NCBI GenBank assembly: GCA_021825365.1
Contig: JAKAHR010000009.1
Span: 1 to 64,000 of the forward strand
Length of the DNA: 64,000 bases
Direction of reading: 5' to 3'
Origin: Nitrospirota bacterium
GTDB taxonomy: Bacteria; Nitrospirota; Thermodesulfovibrionia; Thermodesulfovibrionales; UBA6898
Shown here: positions 25,350 to 34,193 of the stretch, one piece after another
Layout: each line of letters opens with the position of its first letter
Numbering within the stretch: position 1 is the first letter of the stretch
The notes under the pieces: model-generated
The model's database searches: none
What the model was told of the DNA's origin: nothing
Seen by the model: only the letters and a program-made list of their open reading frames with translations
Translations under genes and position numbers: made by a program

Positions 25350-26180
25350 ATGAAGTATATTCCGGCAAGAGGGAAAATGATGGCTGCTGTCCTGGTGGCT
25401 GCTGTCCTTCTGGCGGGGGTTGGTTCTGCCGGCTATTTCCGCTCTGAAGGCGAAAAGAGAGGTGTTCACAAGGTGTTGCTGAAGACAAATGAAATGAATC
25501 ATGCGCCTGTTCCTCCCCTGGATGTCACGGCTCCGGCAAGGACGGATACGGCGACCTTTGGCCTTGGTTGATTCTGGGGGCCTGACTCCCGGTTCGGGAG
25601 TCTGTCCGGTGTGGTCCGGACGAGAGTGGGATATGCCGGAGGGACGAAGAAGGACCCGACGTACCGCAGCCTGGGGGATCATACAGAAACCCTGCAGATC
25701 GATTACGACCCTTCCGTGATATCCTTTGAAGGGCTGCTTGACATCTTCTGGAAGAGCCATGACCCGACGTCCCGGCCATGGTCAAGACAGTACCGGTCGA
25801 TCATCTTGTATCACAATGAGGAGCAGAAGAGGCTTGCCATGGAATCCAGGGACAGACAGGCAGTTCTGCAGAAGAAACCGATAACAACCGAGATCCTCCC
25901 GTTCTCCGCCTTTTACCTGGCTGAAGATTACCACCAGAAGTATCGTCTTCAGCAGGAAGAGGAGATCATGAGGGAGTTTGAGTCGATGTACCCCATATGT
26001 AAAGGCGTCACGGACTCAACCGCCGCTGCCCGGGTAAATGGGTTTCTGGGCGGGTATGGGTCGCCTGATGACCTGAAAAAGGAGATTGGCCTCCTCGGAC
26101 TCTCTGAACAGGGAAAGAAGAGGCTGATACAGATCCTGTCATCGGGCCGGCCGGCCTTCCGCGCCTGTCCGCTGAAGTAG
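25350..26180 (+). CDS. msrA: Peptide-methionine (S)-S-oxide reductase with selenocysteine (TGA) at the catalytic position
   Basis: MsrA reduces methionine-S-sulfoxide in proteins using a catalytic Cys in GCFWG. Here the codon at that exact place is TGA (25569-25571). The frame continues without shift: [18 protein letters not shown], then [21 protein letters not shown] and FWKSHDPT, and late family motifs EDYHQKYRL and [10 protein letters not shown]. This fits a selenoprotein reading G-Sec-FWG, 276 residues from ATG 25350 (or from 25377/25380, which have AAGAGGG before them). The N-terminus has a hydrophobic helix, suggesting export or membrane anchoring. A Cys near the C-terminus (FRACPLK) could resolve the selenenyl intermediate. 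A hairpin follows the TGA. The selenocysteine insertion machinery (selA, selB, selC) is not in the window. Confidence 0.85.
25569..25621 (+). promoter_or_regulatory. Candidate bacterial SECIS element at the in-frame TGA of msrA
   Basis: Twelve bases after the TGA, GACTCCC (25584-25590) pairs with GGGAGTC (25596-25602) around the loop GGTTC, or as 8 bp with loop GTT. The loop starts 19 bases after the TGA and contains G-G-U, as in known bacterial SECIS loops. A second hairpin (GTCCGG with CCGGAC, 25604-25621) follows. The hairpin lies inside the coding sequence, as bacterial SelB-binding elements do. Confidence 0.6.
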
Positions 26181-26232
26181 CGGTTCCTCGGGGCTGAAAT
26201 CCGTTCTGCCTGCGGCGCAACGGTTGGGAAGT

Positions 26233-26556
26233 CTACGGTTTTGTCTCTCTTGACTTCAGCACATAGACAAAAAGGTCCTTGCACATCTGGAGCCGTTTGA
26301 GATACACCTTCTTCTGCGATTCGTCAAGCTTCTCGATCTGCGGCTTCAGCCTGTCGCATCTCTCCGAGAGGCTCTTGAGTTCTTCAGCCGGCAGCGTCAT
26401 CGCGTCCTGCGTCTTGCCGCATATCTCGTCAAACTCCTTGCGCCATTCATCCTGCGCGGAGAGCGCCGACGGAATGTAGACATACATGCCGAGGAAGAAA
26501 AGCAGCACGGAAAGGACAGTCGTCACCAGCAACGCGCGTCGCTTCATCATAATCAT
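26233..26556 (-). CDS. Small membrane-anchored helical protein, hypothetical, coupled to a cytochrome gene
   Basis: The 107-residue product has one N-terminal hydrophobic helix (about residues 8-30), then a charged helical domain with three Cys residues that form no haem motif. The ATG at 26556 overlaps the stop of the upstream multihaem cytochrome gene (ATGA), so translation is coupled. The domain probably lies in the periplasm. It may help assemble or anchor the cytochromes, but I do not recognise a family. Confidence 0.6.
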   Translation of the reverse strand: MIMMKRRALLVTTVLSVLLFFLGMYVYIPSALSAQDEWRKEFDEICGKTQDAMTLPAEELKSLSERCDRLKPQIEKLDESQKKVYLKRLQMCKDLFVYVLKSRETKP

Positions 26557-27332
26557 AATTTGTTCCCCATTCCCGGATGGCACCGTTCGCAGTCGTTGAT
26601 CGGAAAGGCCACATTCATATGACAGACGCCGCAGAATTGGCCCTGCACAATATAATCCATTGAGAAGTGCTTGGTTGTCTTCATCTTGATATTGAAGATA
26701 TCAGGGTGGCAGTTGTTGCAGTCGAGCCACCGCGTATGCGCCCTGTGCGGAAAAACGGCGGGAGGGATGTTCAGCATCTCCGCCTCGAGGAGCAGTTTCT
26801 TGCTGAAATTGATGTCTCCCGAAGGCTTGACGGTCAGGAAATTGCGGGGCTTGATCAACTTCTTTTCTATCGCAACCGACCAGTCCCTCTTATTGCCGAA
26901 TTGGGTCCTCGGCAGGTGACCCAGCCTGTTGAAATTCTCCTTGCCATAACTCTTGTCGCCGTTATGGCACTTCTGGCAATTTCCCTCGTCATGGCCGAAG
27001 ACGACGGACCCGTCATGGCAGCCCGCAGCTCCGCAGTAGCGGCCGGACTTGTTCGCCTCTTCCGTTATTTCGGTTGTATTCACCTTCATATTGAATTCCA
27101 GTTCGAAATGGCAAACCCTGCAGGTATGCCTGCGGCGATGGAGCCAGTGCGAAAAGGTGGCTGCCTTTACACCGTTCTTTTCAGAGGTCCTGTTAATAAG
27201 GATATTGCCGTATTCCTCCGGGGGGACGGGGGGAGGATAAAACCATCCCTCCGCCCCCTCCAGGAGGAAGAAGACGAACAGAAGCGCCGGCAGTGCAGCC
27301 TTCCGTATCACTGGACCGGTTTTGTGTGGCAT
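26553..27332 (-). CDS. Multihaem c-type cytochrome (five CXXCH and one CX4CH)
   Basis: The product is about 259 residues with an N-terminal export signal. Haem motifs in order are CRVCH, CGAAGCH, CQKCH, CNNCH, CGVCH and CERCH. The second has four residues between the Cys, as in some cytochromes c3. The arrangement is like cytochrome c7/c3 (class III) proteins, with extra His for bis-His ligation. It should carry electrons in the periplasm. It is a paralogue of the next gene upstream, sharing the order of motifs and the HWIHR/HWLHR and FPLLDCQRCH/FPINDCERCH segments, so it arose by tandem duplication. The start at 27332 overlaps the upstream stop. Confidence 0.85.
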   Translation of the reverse strand: MPHKTGPVIRKAALPALLFVFFLLEGAEGWFYPPPVPPEEYGNILINRTSEKNGVKAATFSHWLHRRRHTCRVCHFELEFNMKVNTTEITEEANKSGRYCGAAGCHDGSVVFGHDEGNCQKCHNGDKSYGKENFNRLGHLPRTQFGNKRDWSVAIEKKLIKPRNFLTVKPSGDINFSKKLLLEAEMLNIPPAVFPHRAHTRWLDCNNCHPDIFNIKMKTTKHFSMDYIVQGQFCGVCHMNVAFPINDCERCHPGMGNKL

Positions 27333-28108
27333 CTCTGACAATCAAGCAGAGGGAAGGCAACGGTGCTGTGGCAGACGCCGCAGTATTTGCCGTCGAATAT
27401 CTCGACCATCGAATACTTGGTCGCTCCCTTTTTGACGCCGACAAAGATCTCGGGATGGCAGAGTTCGCACCCGTTCCATACGGTATGTTTCTTGTGGGAG
27501 AATATGATTTCCGGCATCCCGGCCACCTTCCCGGAAAGTGCAAAATCCTTCTGGGCCGTAAGGGATTGTCTCTTGATCGATACCCCTTCGAGAAAGTCGA
27601 TTATCTTGATCTTTCCGTCTTCTTCGGCCTTCTCCCAGTTGATGCCGTTTCCGAAGCGTTCCTTCGGAAGATCACGGGTGAATTTGATGAAATCATACTC
27701 TTTCCGGACATTCTTGCCATACGAGTGGCAGCGGTCGCACTGTTTCGCGCTATCGGCGACGGCGAGCGTGGAACAGGATGTGAAGACCTTTTCCCCGTCA
27801 AAGGAGCGGGTGCCGTTGTGGCATGATCCGCAATAGTAACCGCTCATGTTGTCAGCTGCCTTGATCCCTGTTCCGCCGGCCTTCATCGCAAAAGCGAGAT
27901 CAACATGGCATAGACGGCAGCTGAACTTGGCCCGGTGAATCCAGTGGTCGAATACAACGGGTGCGAGACCTTTCTTTTCCGAAAAATTGTTCATGACGAC
28001 CCGGCCGTAATCAGCGGGAAGGGGCCTCTTCTTCTTGATGCCGGTCTGGGCCATCGTGACACCCGCTCCGACCATGACGAGCAGCACTACTACAAGGATC
28101 TTCCGCAT
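27308..28108 (-). CDS. Multihaem c-type cytochrome (six CXXCH)
   Basis: The product is 266 residues from the ATG at 28108, with a signal peptide (MRKILVVVLLVMVGAGVTMAQ). Six haem motifs are present: CRLCH, CGSCH, CDRCH, CELCH, CGVCH and CQRCH. The fold is likely of the cytochrome c7/c3 kind. It leads a three-gene operon with a second multihaem cytochrome and a small membrane-anchored protein, and has a good promoter upstream. The operon suggests periplasmic or outer-surface electron transfer in respiration with metals, sulfur compounds or nitrogen oxides. The partner cannot be told. Confidence 0.87.
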   Translation of the reverse strand: MRKILVVVLLVMVGAGVTMAQTGIKKKRPLPADYGRVVMNNFSEKKGLAPVVFDHWIHRAKFSCRLCHVDLAFAMKAGGTGIKAADNMSGYYCGSCHNGTRSFDGEKVFTSCSTLAVADSAKQCDRCHSYGKNVRKEYDFIKFTRDLPKERFGNGINWEKAEEDGKIKIIDFLEGVSIKRQSLTAQKDFALSGKVAGMPEIIFSHKKHTVWNGCELCHPEIFVGVKKGATKYSMVEIFDGKYCGVCHSTVAFPLLDCQRCHTKPVQ

Positions 28109-28169
28109 TGTGTTCCCTCCTGTTTCGTGGTGCAGACGATGAATGTAAAATAACCCTATTTCCACGAGA

Positions 28170-28198
28170 AGTGTAGTGCTTTGTACATGAAAGGTCAA
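28170..28198 (-). promoter_or_regulatory. Promoter of the multihaem cytochrome operon
   Basis: On the minus strand TTGACC (28198-28193), 17 bases, then TACACT (28175-28170). It lies 61 bases before the cytochrome ATG, which has an AGGAGGG ribosome site. Confidence 0.6.
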
Positions 28199-28324
28199 TA
28201 AAAAAGGCATGAAAACGTCCGTTTCAATACAAGAAGGAGGCCGATAGTGGGCGGCTGCTTAAACATGTGATAAGATTATTCTGTAGACGGGTGGATGGTA
28301 TCCCTTACAGGAAAGGCGTCTGAA

Positions 28325-28624
28325 ATGACCAGGAAGAACTTTTTTATGTTGGTGATGTTATCAGCTTTTTTGTTATTTGTGACGGCGTCGTCAGCGGCAT
28401 TTGCTGACGACAAGACCCCCATATGGACGAAGCTCTGTGCGTCCTGTCACGACGGGAAGACCGCTCCTGATGCAGGAGAATTGCGAGGCCGGTACAGGAC
28501 GGTGGACGATTTCACCGCCGCAGTGAAGGCAAAGGGTGCGCCGTGCATGAATATCGTGAAGAACGACGAAAAGATAATCAGGAAGATCGCCGCTGAGATC
28601 GGCATACGGAACGGCACGAAGTAA
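28325..28624 (+). CDS. Small monohaem c-type cytochrome
   Basis: The 99-residue product has a signal peptide (hydrophobic stretch ending SSAAFA near residue 28) and one haem motif, CASCH, near residue 40. A later Met (CMNIVK) could be the distal ligand, as in class I cytochromes. The ATG at 28325 is chosen over 28295 because it starts a proper signal peptide and has AGGAAAGG upstream. It is divergent from the multihaem operon, and may pass electrons to or from it. Confidence 0.8.
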   Translation: MTRKNFFMLVMLSAFLLFVTASSAAFADDKTPIWTKLCASCHDGKTAPDAGELRGRYRTVDDFTAAVKAKGAPCMNIVKNDEKIIRKIAAEIGIRNGTK

Positions 28625-28928
28625 TGTTCTGAGCATCAGGGCGTAAGCGTACAGTCCCGTGCCGAAGCATACGGGCACGGACAGGCTGAGGGCTGCCCCG
28701 CGAAAGAAGGCTTTCCCATCTGAGTTTCATCTCCGGTAGATCATTCGTGTTGCATTTCTGCTGATTCATGCCGGTGCGACCTGCTATAATTGTTCCATCC
28801 GGAATAGTATTTCAGGACGATGTTACCGAACGCCAGAGCAGGAGGGAGAGGTTGCGGGGATTGAGGGAATCACGTATTTGTTTGGAATATGGAGTCCGCA
28901 ATAAAGGGCTTGCGGGGCGGATTCCGTC
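28625..28928 (+). promoter_or_regulatory. Intergenic region with extended -10 promoter of the RND pump genes
   Basis: These 304 bases hold no gene I can support. A perfect extended -10, TGCTATAAT (TATAAT 28785-28790), would start transcription about 130 bases before the membrane fusion protein gene. A hairpin (CCGTGCC at 28657-28663 with GGCACGG at 28674-28680) lies downstream of the monohaem cytochrome gene but lacks a T-tract. Confidence 0.5.
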
Positions 28929-30059
28929 ATGAAGAAACGCCTGTTCCTTGCCCTGATCGGGCTGCTGGTCCTTATCGCGATACTCGGCTCGGTCAAGGCC
29001 TTGCAGATCCGCGCGATGATCCAGCAGGGAAAGAAGTTTGTGCCCCCTCCCGAGACAGTCACCTCTGCGGTTGTCCGGGTAGATTCATGGGAAACCGCCC
29101 TGGCTGCTGTCGGCACTCTGAATGCGGTGCAGGGAGTCACGCTCGCCGCCGAACTGCCTGGCAAGGTGGTCGCCATTTCTTTCGAGCCCGGTAGCGCGGT
29201 GAAGAAGGGCGATATCCTGGTGCGCCAGGACATCTCCTCTGAAGAGGCCCAGCTTCCGGGTGCCGCGGCTCAGGCGAAACTCGCACGGACGAATCTCGAC
29301 AGGGCCGACCAGTTGCTCGATAAGGGGATCATCGCAAAGGCTGATCGCGATAATGCGGTGGCAGCTCTCGCCCAGTCCGAGGCCCAGGCGGACAACATCA
29401 GAACCGCCATTGCCAAAAAGACGATCCGCGCACCCTTTGCCGGACACCTCGGCATCCGCCAGGTGAACCTCGGCCAGCACCTCCGTGAAGGCGATCCCAT
29501 CGTCACCATTCAGTCGCTTGACCCGATCTATGTCGACTTTACCCTGCCCGAGCAGCAACTGGCCCCTCTGAGGTCCGGCCTGCCGGTGAGGGTGACGGGA
29601 GATGCCCTGCCCGGCGAGACCATAGATGGCCGTATCACTGCCATCAACCCCCTCGTCGATGCAGAGACCCGCAACATCAGGGTGCAGGCGACGGTGGTCA
29701 ACCGGACCGGGAGGCTTCGGCCCGGCATGTTCGTAAACGTGGCGGTCGCCCTGCAGGCACGCAAGAAAGTCCTTGCCATCCCTGCGACGGCGGTCCTTTA
29801 TGCGCCGTATAGCGATTCAGTCTTTATCATTGAGGAGAAAAAGGACGGCAAGGAAGGGAAGGGCGGGGTTGTCTTGCGCCAGCAGTTCGTGCGGTTGGGC
29901 GAAAAGCGGGGTGACTTCGTCGAGGTCTCCAGCGGGCTGAAGGAGGGCGAGACGATCGTCAGCACCGGCGTCTTCAAGCTGCGCAACGGCCAGGCGGTGG
30001 TGATAGACAACAAGCTCGCCCCTCTTTTTGAACAGGCGCCCAGGCCTGCGAATAACTAG
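28929..30059 (+). CDS. RND efflux membrane fusion protein (periplasmic adaptor)
   Basis: The 376-residue product has an N-terminal membrane anchor, a lipoyl/hairpin region (about residues 70-185, with long helices) and beta-barrel domains, as in MexE/MexH/AcrA-type adaptors. Characteristic segments are APFAGHLGIRQVNLGQHL and RNIRVQATV. It links the inner-membrane pump encoded next to an outer-membrane channel. No TolC-type gene is in the window, so the channel must be encoded elsewhere. Confidence 0.9.
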   Translation: MKKRLFLALIGLLVLIAILGSVKALQIRAMIQQGKKFVPPPETVTSAVVRVDSWETALAAVGTLNAVQGVTLAAELPGKVVAISFEPGSAVKKGDILVRQDISSEEAQLPGAAAQAKLARTNLDRADQLLDKGIIAKADRDNAVAALAQSEAQADNIRTAIAKKTIRAPFAGHLGIRQVNLGQHLREGDPIVTIQSLDPIYVDFTLPEQQLAPLRSGLPVRVTGDALPGETIDGRITAINPLVDAETRNIRVQATVVNRTGRLRPGMFVNVAVALQARKKVLAIPATAVLYAPYSDSVFIIEEKKDGKEGKGGVVLRQQFVRLGEKRGDFVEVSSGLKEGETIVSTGVFKLRNGQAVVIDNKLAPLFEQAPRPANN

Positions 30060-30072
30060 CCCGGAATCATTC

Positions 30073-33000
30073 ATGAAGATCACCGACCTCTTCATCCGTC
30101 GCCCGGTTCTGGCCCTCGTGGTCAACCTTATCATCGTGATCGCCGGCCTTCAGGCTATCCGGACGCTGAACGTCCGGCAGTATCCCCGAAGCGAGAATGC
30201 GGCTGTCACTGTCACCACGATCTATGTCGGCGCCGGTTCTGAACTGGTCCGGGGGTTTGTCACCTCTCCGCTGGAGCGGGCTATTGCGGCAGCAGACGGC
30301 ATCGAGTACATGGAGTCGCAGAGCGCCCTCGGACTATCGACCATAAAGGTGCGACTCAAGTTGAATTACGATGCGACCAAGGCCCTGGCCGAAATAAGCT
30401 CCAAGGTCGACCAGGTCCGCCGGGACCTTCCTCCCGAGGCGGAGGTGCCGGTGATCAATATCGAATCAGCCGACAGCCAGTTCGCCTCCGCCTATCTGAG
30501 CTTCACCTCTGACATCATGAAGCAAAACGAGATCACCGATTACCTGGTGCGCATCGTGCAGCCACGCCTCTCCGCCATCGCCGGGGTCCAGCGGGCTGAC
30601 ATACTCGGGGGACGCACGTTTGCGATGCGTATCTGGCTTAAGCCGGAACGTATGGCCGCACTTAATGTCAGCCCGGGTCAGGTACGACAGGCCCTTGCTG
30701 CCAATAACTTCCTTTCCGCCCTCGGCCGTACCAAGGGGTCGTTGATACAGGTCGACCTGACCGCCGACACAAACCTCCACACGGTCGATGAATTCAGGCG
30801 TCTGGCCGTCCGCGAACAAAACGGGGCGATCGTGCGGCTGGGTGACATCGCTGACGTGGTACTGGGCGCGGAGGACTACGATGCTGAGGTGCACTTCTCA
30901 GGACAGACCGCCGTCTTCATGGGCATCTGGCCTTTGCCCAACGCCAACTCGATAGATGTCATCAAGCGGGTGCGGACCGAGATGGATGCGATCCAGCGCG
31001 ACCTGCCGACCGGCCTTAAGGCGCGCGTCGCCTACGATGCAACGAATTACATCAACAACGCCATCAGGGAGGTGCTGAAGACCCTGGGCGACACCCTGAT
31101 GATCGTCATCGTCGTCATCTTTCTTTTCCTCGGGTCCTTCCGCTCTGTCTTTATTCCGGTGGTTGCCATTCCCGTGTCCCTGATCGGCGGCGTCTTCCTC
31201 ATGCAGTCCTTCGGCTTCACGGTCAACCTGCTCACGCTCCTGGCCGTGGTGCTCTCCGTCGGTCTTGTTGTAGACGATGCTATCGTCGTGGTCGAGAATG
31301 TGGAACGCCATCTGGGAGAAGGAAGGACGCCTCTGGAGGCCGCCCTCTTGGGAGCCCGCGAGCTGGTCGGCCCTATCATCGCCATGACGATCACCCTGGC
31401 GGCTGTCTATCTGCCTATCGGTCTGCAGGGCGGCCTGACCGGATCTCTTTTCCGGGAGTTCGCCTTCACCCTCGCCGGCGCGGTGACGATATCCGGTATC
31501 GTTGCGCTGACCCTTTCGCCGGTCATGTCCGCAAGACTTCTGAGGCCCGGCGGGGGGGAGCACGGCCTGGCGGGCCGCATCAGCCGCGACTTTGCCCGCC
31601 TCCGAAATGCCTACGGCCGCTGTCTCGACGCTACCCTGAACGCCCGCCCGGCGGTCTACACGGTGTGGGTCGTTGTGTCCCTCCTGACCGTGCCCATGTT
31701 TACCATGTCTGCGAAGGAACTTGCGCCTACAGAAGACCAGGGTGTCATCTTCGGTATCCTTGATGCTTCGGCCAACTCCACCCTCGACCAGAATAGCCGG
31801 TATGCGGCTGCGGTCAACAAGGCCTTCATGAGCGTTCCTGAGACCGAATTCACCTTTCAGGTCACCTTTCCCAATTCCGGCTTTATCGGCCTGGTGGTCA
31901 AACCCTGGGACGAGCGCAACCGAAACATCTTCCGGATCATGCCGGAGGTACAGCAGAAGCTGCAGGGGATAACCGGCATCCAGATCTTCCCGGTGACACC
32001 CCCGGCCCTCCCTGGTGGGGGACAGTTCCCGGTAGAGTTCATCATCGCCTCGACGGCCGAGACCGGGCAGATACTGGAATTCGGCCGTCAACTGCAGATG
32101 AAGGCGATACAGAGCGGCATGTTCGCCTTTCCTCCGCAGATCGACGTCAAGATCGACCAGCCCCAGTCGGAGTTTGTCATCGACCGCGATAAGGTCGCTT
32201 CCCTGGGGATCAGCCTGCAGCAGGTGGGCGGCGATTTGGGGGGCATGGTGGGCGGCAATTTCGTCAATCGCTTCGACATCGCCGGGCGCAGCTACAAGGT
32301 AATCCCCCAGGTCGAGCGCGTCGGCCGCCTAAACCCGGAGGATCTCGAGAAGGTCTATATTACCGGTCCCGGCGGAAAGATGATCCCGCTGAGCACCATC
32401 GCCACACTTCGCGAATCGGTCGTGCCCCGTTCGCTCAACCGCTTTCAGCAGCTAAACGCAGTAAAGATCAGCGGCGTGGCGATACGCCCCCTGGACGAGG
32501 CGCTGCGGTATCTGGAGGACGAGGCAGCGAAGATCCTCCCCAGGGGATACGTTCTCGACTACACCGGAGAGTCGCGCCAGCTGCGGACAGAGGGCAACAA
32601 GTTCCTGCCCGCCTTCGGGCTTGCGGTTATCCTGATCTTCCTGGTTCTGGCCGCCCAGTTCAACAGCTTCCGCGACCCCTTCGTCATCCTGGCCGGCTCG
32701 GTGCCGCTTGCCATGTTCGGGGCCTTGATCTTCACCTTCCTGAAGATGCCTGACCCCAATGTCCCCTTCTGGACCCGAGGCTGGACTACCACCCTTAACA
32801 TCTATTCCCAGGTCGGACTGGTCACCCTCGTCGGCCTGGTGTCGAAGAACGGGATCCTCATTGTGGAGTTCGCCAACAGGCTGCAGCTGCAGGGCCACCC
32901 TAAACGTGAGGCGGTGCGCGGGGCGGCGATGACGCGTCTCCGGCCGATACTGATGACGACCGCGGCCACCATCGCCGGCCACTTCCCGCTGACCCTTGTC

Positions 33001-33177
33001 ACCGGCGCGGGCGCAGCCGCCCGTAATTCCATCGGCCTGGTGCTGGTCGGCGGCCTGTTTGTCGGCACGCTGTTCACCCTCTTTGTTGTTCCCTCTATCT
33101 ATATGCTCATCGCCCGCGATCATACGAAAGACCGTGCCCGCGAGGCTGCGGTGACGGCCGGGACGCCCGCCTCATGA
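30073..33177 (+). CDS. RND-family multidrug efflux pump permease (HAE1 type)
   Basis: The 1034-residue product has the RND layout: a first transmembrane helix (TDLFIRRPVLALVVNLIIV), a large periplasmic loop, a helix cluster, a second large loop and a second cluster. The proton-relay Asp pair of helix 4 is in VGLVVDDAIVVVENVERH. It exports drugs or lipophilic compounds by proton antiport, together with the adaptor just upstream. The ATG at 30073 is used, 13 bases after the adaptor stop; upstream codons in frame overlap the adaptor gene. Substrates are not predictable. Confidence 0.93.
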   Translation: MKITDLFIRRPVLALVVNLIIVIAGLQAIRTLNVRQYPRSENAAVTVTTIYVGAGSELVRGFVTSPLERAIAAADGIEYMESQSALGLSTIKVRLKLNYDATKALAEISSKVDQVRRDLPPEAEVPVINIESADSQFASAYLSFTSDIMKQNEITDYLVRIVQPRLSAIAGVQRADILGGRTFAMRIWLKPERMAALNVSPGQVRQALAANNFLSALGRTKGSLIQVDLTADTNLHTVDEFRRLAVREQNGAIVRLGDIADVVLGAEDYDAEVHFSGQTAVFMGIWPLPNANSIDVIKRVRTEMDAIQRDLPTGLKARVAYDATNYINNAIREVLKTLGDTLMIVIVVIFLFLGSFRSVFIPVVAIPVSLIGGVFLMQSFGFTVNLLTLLAVVLSVGLVVDDAIVVVENVERHLGEGRTPLEAALLGARELVGPIIAMTITLAAVYLPIGLQGGLTGSLFREFAFTLAGAVTISGIVALTLSPVMSARLLRPGGGEHGLAGRISRDFARLRNAYGRCLDATLNARPAVYTVWVVVSLLTVPMFTMSAKELAPTEDQGVIFGILDASANSTLDQNSRYAAAVNKAFMSVPETEFTFQVTFPNSGFIGLVVKPWDERNRNIFRIMPEVQQKLQGITGIQIFPVTPPALPGGGQFPVEFIIASTAETGQILEFGRQLQMKAIQSGMFAFPPQIDVKIDQPQSEFVIDRDKVASLGISLQQVGGDLGGMVGGNFVNRFDIAGRSYKVIPQVERVGRLNPEDLEKVYITGPGGKMIPLSTIATLRESVVPRSLNRFQQLNAVKISGVAIRPLDEALRYLEDEAAKILPRGYVLDYTGESRQLRTEGNKFLPAFGLAVILIFLVLAAQFNSFRDPFVILAGSVPLAMFGALIFTFLKMPDPNVPFWTRGWTTTLNIYSQVGLVTLVGLVSKNGILIVEFANRLQLQGHPKREAVRGAAMTRLRPILMTTAATIAGHFPLTLVTGAGAAARNSIGLVLVGGLFVGTLFTLFVVPSIYMLIARDHTKDRAREAAVTAGTPAS

Positions 33178-33304
33178 CGGCAGTATTTTTCACTCCCCTG
33201 CGAGGCTGTCTTCCCGATGGCACTGAGCCGTGTTACCGCGTATCCTAATGAAACGGGGCTAGGCAACTTCCGATTGGCGTGATACGATAGCCTCAGGAGG
33301 AAAG

Positions 33305-34192
33305 GTGAAGATACTCCTTGCAACGGATGGCTCTTCTTTTTCCGAAGACGCGGCTCGATTCCTGACGCGGTTCGATTTTTCGCCGCACGACGAGATCATC
33401 GTCATGCATGTGGTTACGAGCGTGCCGTATGACGATGACTATCAGGCCCAGATCAAACACTTTATCAGGCGGGTTTCGCCGGAGATCAGAAGAACGGCGA
33501 CTGATATCCTCGGTCATGTCAGGGCGAAGATCGTGTCGAGGGAAGAGGAGGGCGCCCCTGACGAGACGATCATGCGTGTTGCATCAGAGGACGGAGTGGA
33601 CCTTGTCGTCATGGGAGCGCGCGGGATCCGGGGACTAAAATCCCTCTTTATCGGCAGTATCACCCGGTCCGTGGCGGCAGTTTCTCCCCTGCCTCTCCTG
33701 GTGACAAAGCCCTGTCAGGCCTCTGCAGGAGCCATGAGGGTTTTGTTTGCGACCGACGGATCGCCGACGGCGGAGGATACCGGCCACGTTCTCTCCATGA
33801 TCCCCTTCCCGAAAGATACTGAACTTGTCATAATGAATGTGGCTCCCTCCGGCTTTGCCGATATCCCTGAGAAGTACGCGATCGAAGTTCAGGAGATGAT
33901 GCAGGAGCACGGTGCGACGATAAAGGGGCGGGGCCTTGAGAAGGCAGCCAGCATTCTTGAAGCAGCCGAGGCTCCCCTGAGGGGCAAGTTCGGCAGGATC
34001 GGAAGGGTGGTGAAGTCCGGTGATCCGGCTGTCGAGATCCTCGGGGCCGCTGAAAGCGGGCATGTCGATCTGGTGGCCGTCGGCTCCCGGGGTATCAGGG
34101 GGATAAAGGGCATGCTGGGGTCCGTCTCACGGAGGGTACTGGGTCTGTCGCCGTGTCCCGTGCTGATCGGAAAGAAGTTCCCGGCCTCCTGA
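33305..34192 (+). CDS. Tandem universal stress protein (two UspA domains)
   Basis: The 295-residue product contains two UspA domains (about residues 1-140 and 146-293). Both keep the ATP-binding signature: MGARGIRGLKSLFIGSITRSV and VGSRGIRGIKGMLGSVSRRV, with ATDGS near the start of each. Such proteins bind ATP or AMP and help survive stress. The GTG start has CAGGAGGA upstream. It ends one base from the stop of the convergent K+ channel gene. Confidence 0.92.
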   Translation: MKILLATDGSSFSEDAARFLTRFDFSPHDEIIVMHVVTSVPYDDDYQAQIKHFIRRVSPEIRRTATDILGHVRAKIVSREEEGAPDETIMRVASEDGVDLVVMGARGIRGLKSLFIGSITRSVAAVSPLPLLVTKPCQASAGAMRVLFATDGSPTAEDTGHVLSMIPFPKDTELVIMNVAPSGFADIPEKYAIEVQEMMQEHGATIKGRGLEKAASILEAAEAPLRGKFGRIGRVVKSGDPAVEILGAAESGHVDLVAVGSRGIRGIKGMLGSVSRRVLGLSPCPVLIGKKFPAS

Positions 34193-34193
34193 G

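Noticed and set aside
25569-25571. Reading the msrA TGA as a simple nonsense mutation
   Set aside because: The stop falls exactly on the catalytic Cys codon, the frame and all later motifs are intact, and a hairpin follows at SECIS distance. Recoding explains the data better, although genome-wide selenocysteine genes must be confirmed.
28657-28680. Hairpin after the monohaem cytochrome gene as a terminator
   Set aside because: The 7-bp stem has a 10-base loop and no T-tract.
30898-32091. 397-codon open frame antisense to the RND pump
   Set aside because: Same antisense composition artefact; no family resemblance.
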